DNA of 6,216 nt from Clostridiales bacterium (GTDB lineage: Bacteria > Bacillota > Clostridia > Oscillospirales > Acutalibacteraceae). The stretch covers positions 1 to 6,216 of the forward strand of contig JAAVYX010000037.1 of the NCBI GenBank assembly GCA_022791355.1, in the 5' to 3' direction. Every line of letters starts with the position of its first letter. The stretch's first letter is position 1. Below the pieces are notes generated by a model. That model saw only the letters and a program-made list of their open reading frames with translations. It was not told the DNA's origin and ran no database searches. A program made the translations under genes and the position numbers. Positions 5,427-6,216 of the stretch are shown here, piece after piece.

Positions 5427-5957
5427 TTGCCTAGCGAGAAGATTCTGGAACAAAAGAAGCAAATCGTAGCGGACCTGGCTGAAAAGCTGAAGAATGCCTG
5501 CGCCGGCGTGATCGTCGACTATAAGGGCATCAACGTGGCCGACGATACCAAGCTTCGTAAGGAGCTGCGGGAGGCCGGCGTGGATTACGCGGTCGTGAAG
5601 AATACCCTGTTGTCCCGCGCCGCCGACGCGGCCGGTAAGGAAGGCCTGAAGACCGTGCTGGAGGGGACCACCGCTCTGGCCCTGTCCAACGACGATTATG
5701 TGGCGGCTGCCCGTATTCTCTGCAACTTCGCCAAGGACCACGATAACTTCAAGGTCAAGGTCGGTTTTACCGACGATTCGATTCTGGACGCCGCCAGCGT
5801 GGAAGAGCTTTCCAAGCTGCCCTCCAGAGAAGAGCTGGTCGCCAAGGCCCTGGGCGGACTCAATGCCCCCATTACCGGCTTTGTGCATGTGCTCAACGCC
5901 AACCTGCGCGGCCTGGTCTGCGCCCTGAACGCCATTGCTGAGAAGCAGGGCGCTTAA
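5427..5957 (+). CDS. rplJ: 50S ribosomal protein L10
   Basis: The 176-residue protein has the L10 rRNA-binding domain with DYKGINVADDTKLRKELREA (31-50) and VDYAVVKNTLLSRA (52-65). GTTALALSNDDYVAAARIL (80-98) follows, then the C-terminal helix region (about 150-176) that carries L12 dimers. L10 anchors the L12 stalk to 23S rRNA and, with L12, represses its own leader. The start is TTG at 5427, ten bases after GGGAGG (5411-5416). No ATG or GTG is in frame nearby: the frame upstream extends only through the leader to 5388. A TTG start is uncommon for such a highly expressed gene and may lower yield relative to rplL, which is needed in several copies per L10; that link is inference. rplL follows 75 nt later. 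Confidence 0.97.
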   Translation: MPSEKILEQKKQIVADLAEKLKNACAGVIVDYKGINVADDTKLRKELREAGVDYAVVKNTLLSRAADAAGKEGLKTVLEGTTALALSNDDYVAAARILCNFAKDHDNFKVKVGFTDDSILDAASVEELSKLPSREELVAKALGGLNAPITGFVHVLNANLRGLVCALNAIAEKQGA

Positions 5958-6032
5958 AGCAGTCCGATAACGGCTTTGCCGTTTACATGGTTACTACACA
6001 AAAATTAAAAATTTATTTGGAGGTATAATACA

Positions 6033-6216
6033 ATGGCTTCTGAGAAAGTTGTTAAGCTGATTGAAGATGTTAAGGCCCTGACCGTTCTGGAGCTCTCCGA
6101 GCTGGTAAAGGCTCTGGAGGAGGAGTTCGGCGTATCCGCCGCCGCTCCCGTGGCTGTGGCCGCCGCCGGTGCCGCTCCCGCTGCCGCCGCCGCCGCTGAG
6201 AAGACCGAGTTCGACG
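6033..6216 (+). CDS. rplL: 50S ribosomal protein L7/L12 (N-terminal 61 codons, runs off window)
   Basis: ATG at 6033, nine bases after GGAGG (6019-6023), opens a frame beginning MASEKVVKLIEDVKALTVLELSELVKALEEEFGV. This is the L12 N-terminal dimerisation and L10-binding domain (1-34). It leads into an Ala/Pro-rich hinge (35-55, largely AAAPVAVAAAGAAPAAAAA) and the first residues of the globular domain (EKTEF). L12 usually has about 120-125 residues, so half is missing beyond the edge. L12 dimers on L10 recruit and stimulate translation GTPases. The spacer after rplJ holds a small AACGGC-TTT-GCCGTT hairpin (5969-5983) and an AT-rich stretch before the ribosome binding site, which should favour efficient initiation. 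No promoter is evident in the spacer. Confidence 0.97.
   Translation, partial: MASEKVVKLIEDVKALTVLELSELVKALEEEFGVSAAAPVAVAAAGAAPAAAAAAEKTEFD

Overview
The window looks like chromosome from an anaerobic, moderately GC-rich member of the Firmicutes/Clostridia, most like the Oscillospiraceae group. Evidence for this is the gene order rpmG-secE-nusG-rplK-rplA-rplJ-rplL, strong GGAGG-type ribosome binding sites, Firmicutes-style rplJ attenuation, and a TM1266-type regulator found with [FeFe]-hydrogenase systems. The genus assignment is inference only.

Left part (1-1720, mostly minus strand). The window opens with the first 75 codons of a TM1266-family protein. It is preceded by its own promoter, a structured leader of about 190 nt and a strong intrinsic terminator only 25 nt before the start codon. 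A 160-bp inverted-repeat element flanked by TA (487-646) lies just upstream of that promoter. Next comes a monocistronic alpha/beta hydrolase gene (741-1556) with its own promoter. The divergent intergenic region (1557-2125) holds a decaying 67-68 bp tandem repeat whose third, degenerate copy overlaps the promoter of the translation/secretion operon.

Right part (1886-6216, plus strand). rpmG (L33), secE and nusG are followed by rplK and rplA (L11, L1), then a separate promoter, an L10 leader with attenuator, rplJ and the start of rplL. SecE carries an extra N-terminal domain with four predicted membrane spans, making it about three times the usual Firmicutes length. The rplK-rplA spacer contains a hairpin that closely copies the L1 binding site on 23S rRNA. 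A second, weaker copy lies before rplK. Between rplA and the rplJ promoter sits a second TA-flanked foldback element of 210 bp. Its insertion target was the rplA stop codon itself, which the element rebuilt as TAG.

Taken together, most of the window is core translation and secretion machinery controlled by ribosomal-protein feedback: L1 on rplK/rplA and L10-L12 on rplJ/rplL. No new defence or mobile system is visible. The points most worth following are the SecE fusion, the pair of related foldback elements, the leader RNA of the hydrogenase-associated regulator, and the tandem repeat at the operon promoter.
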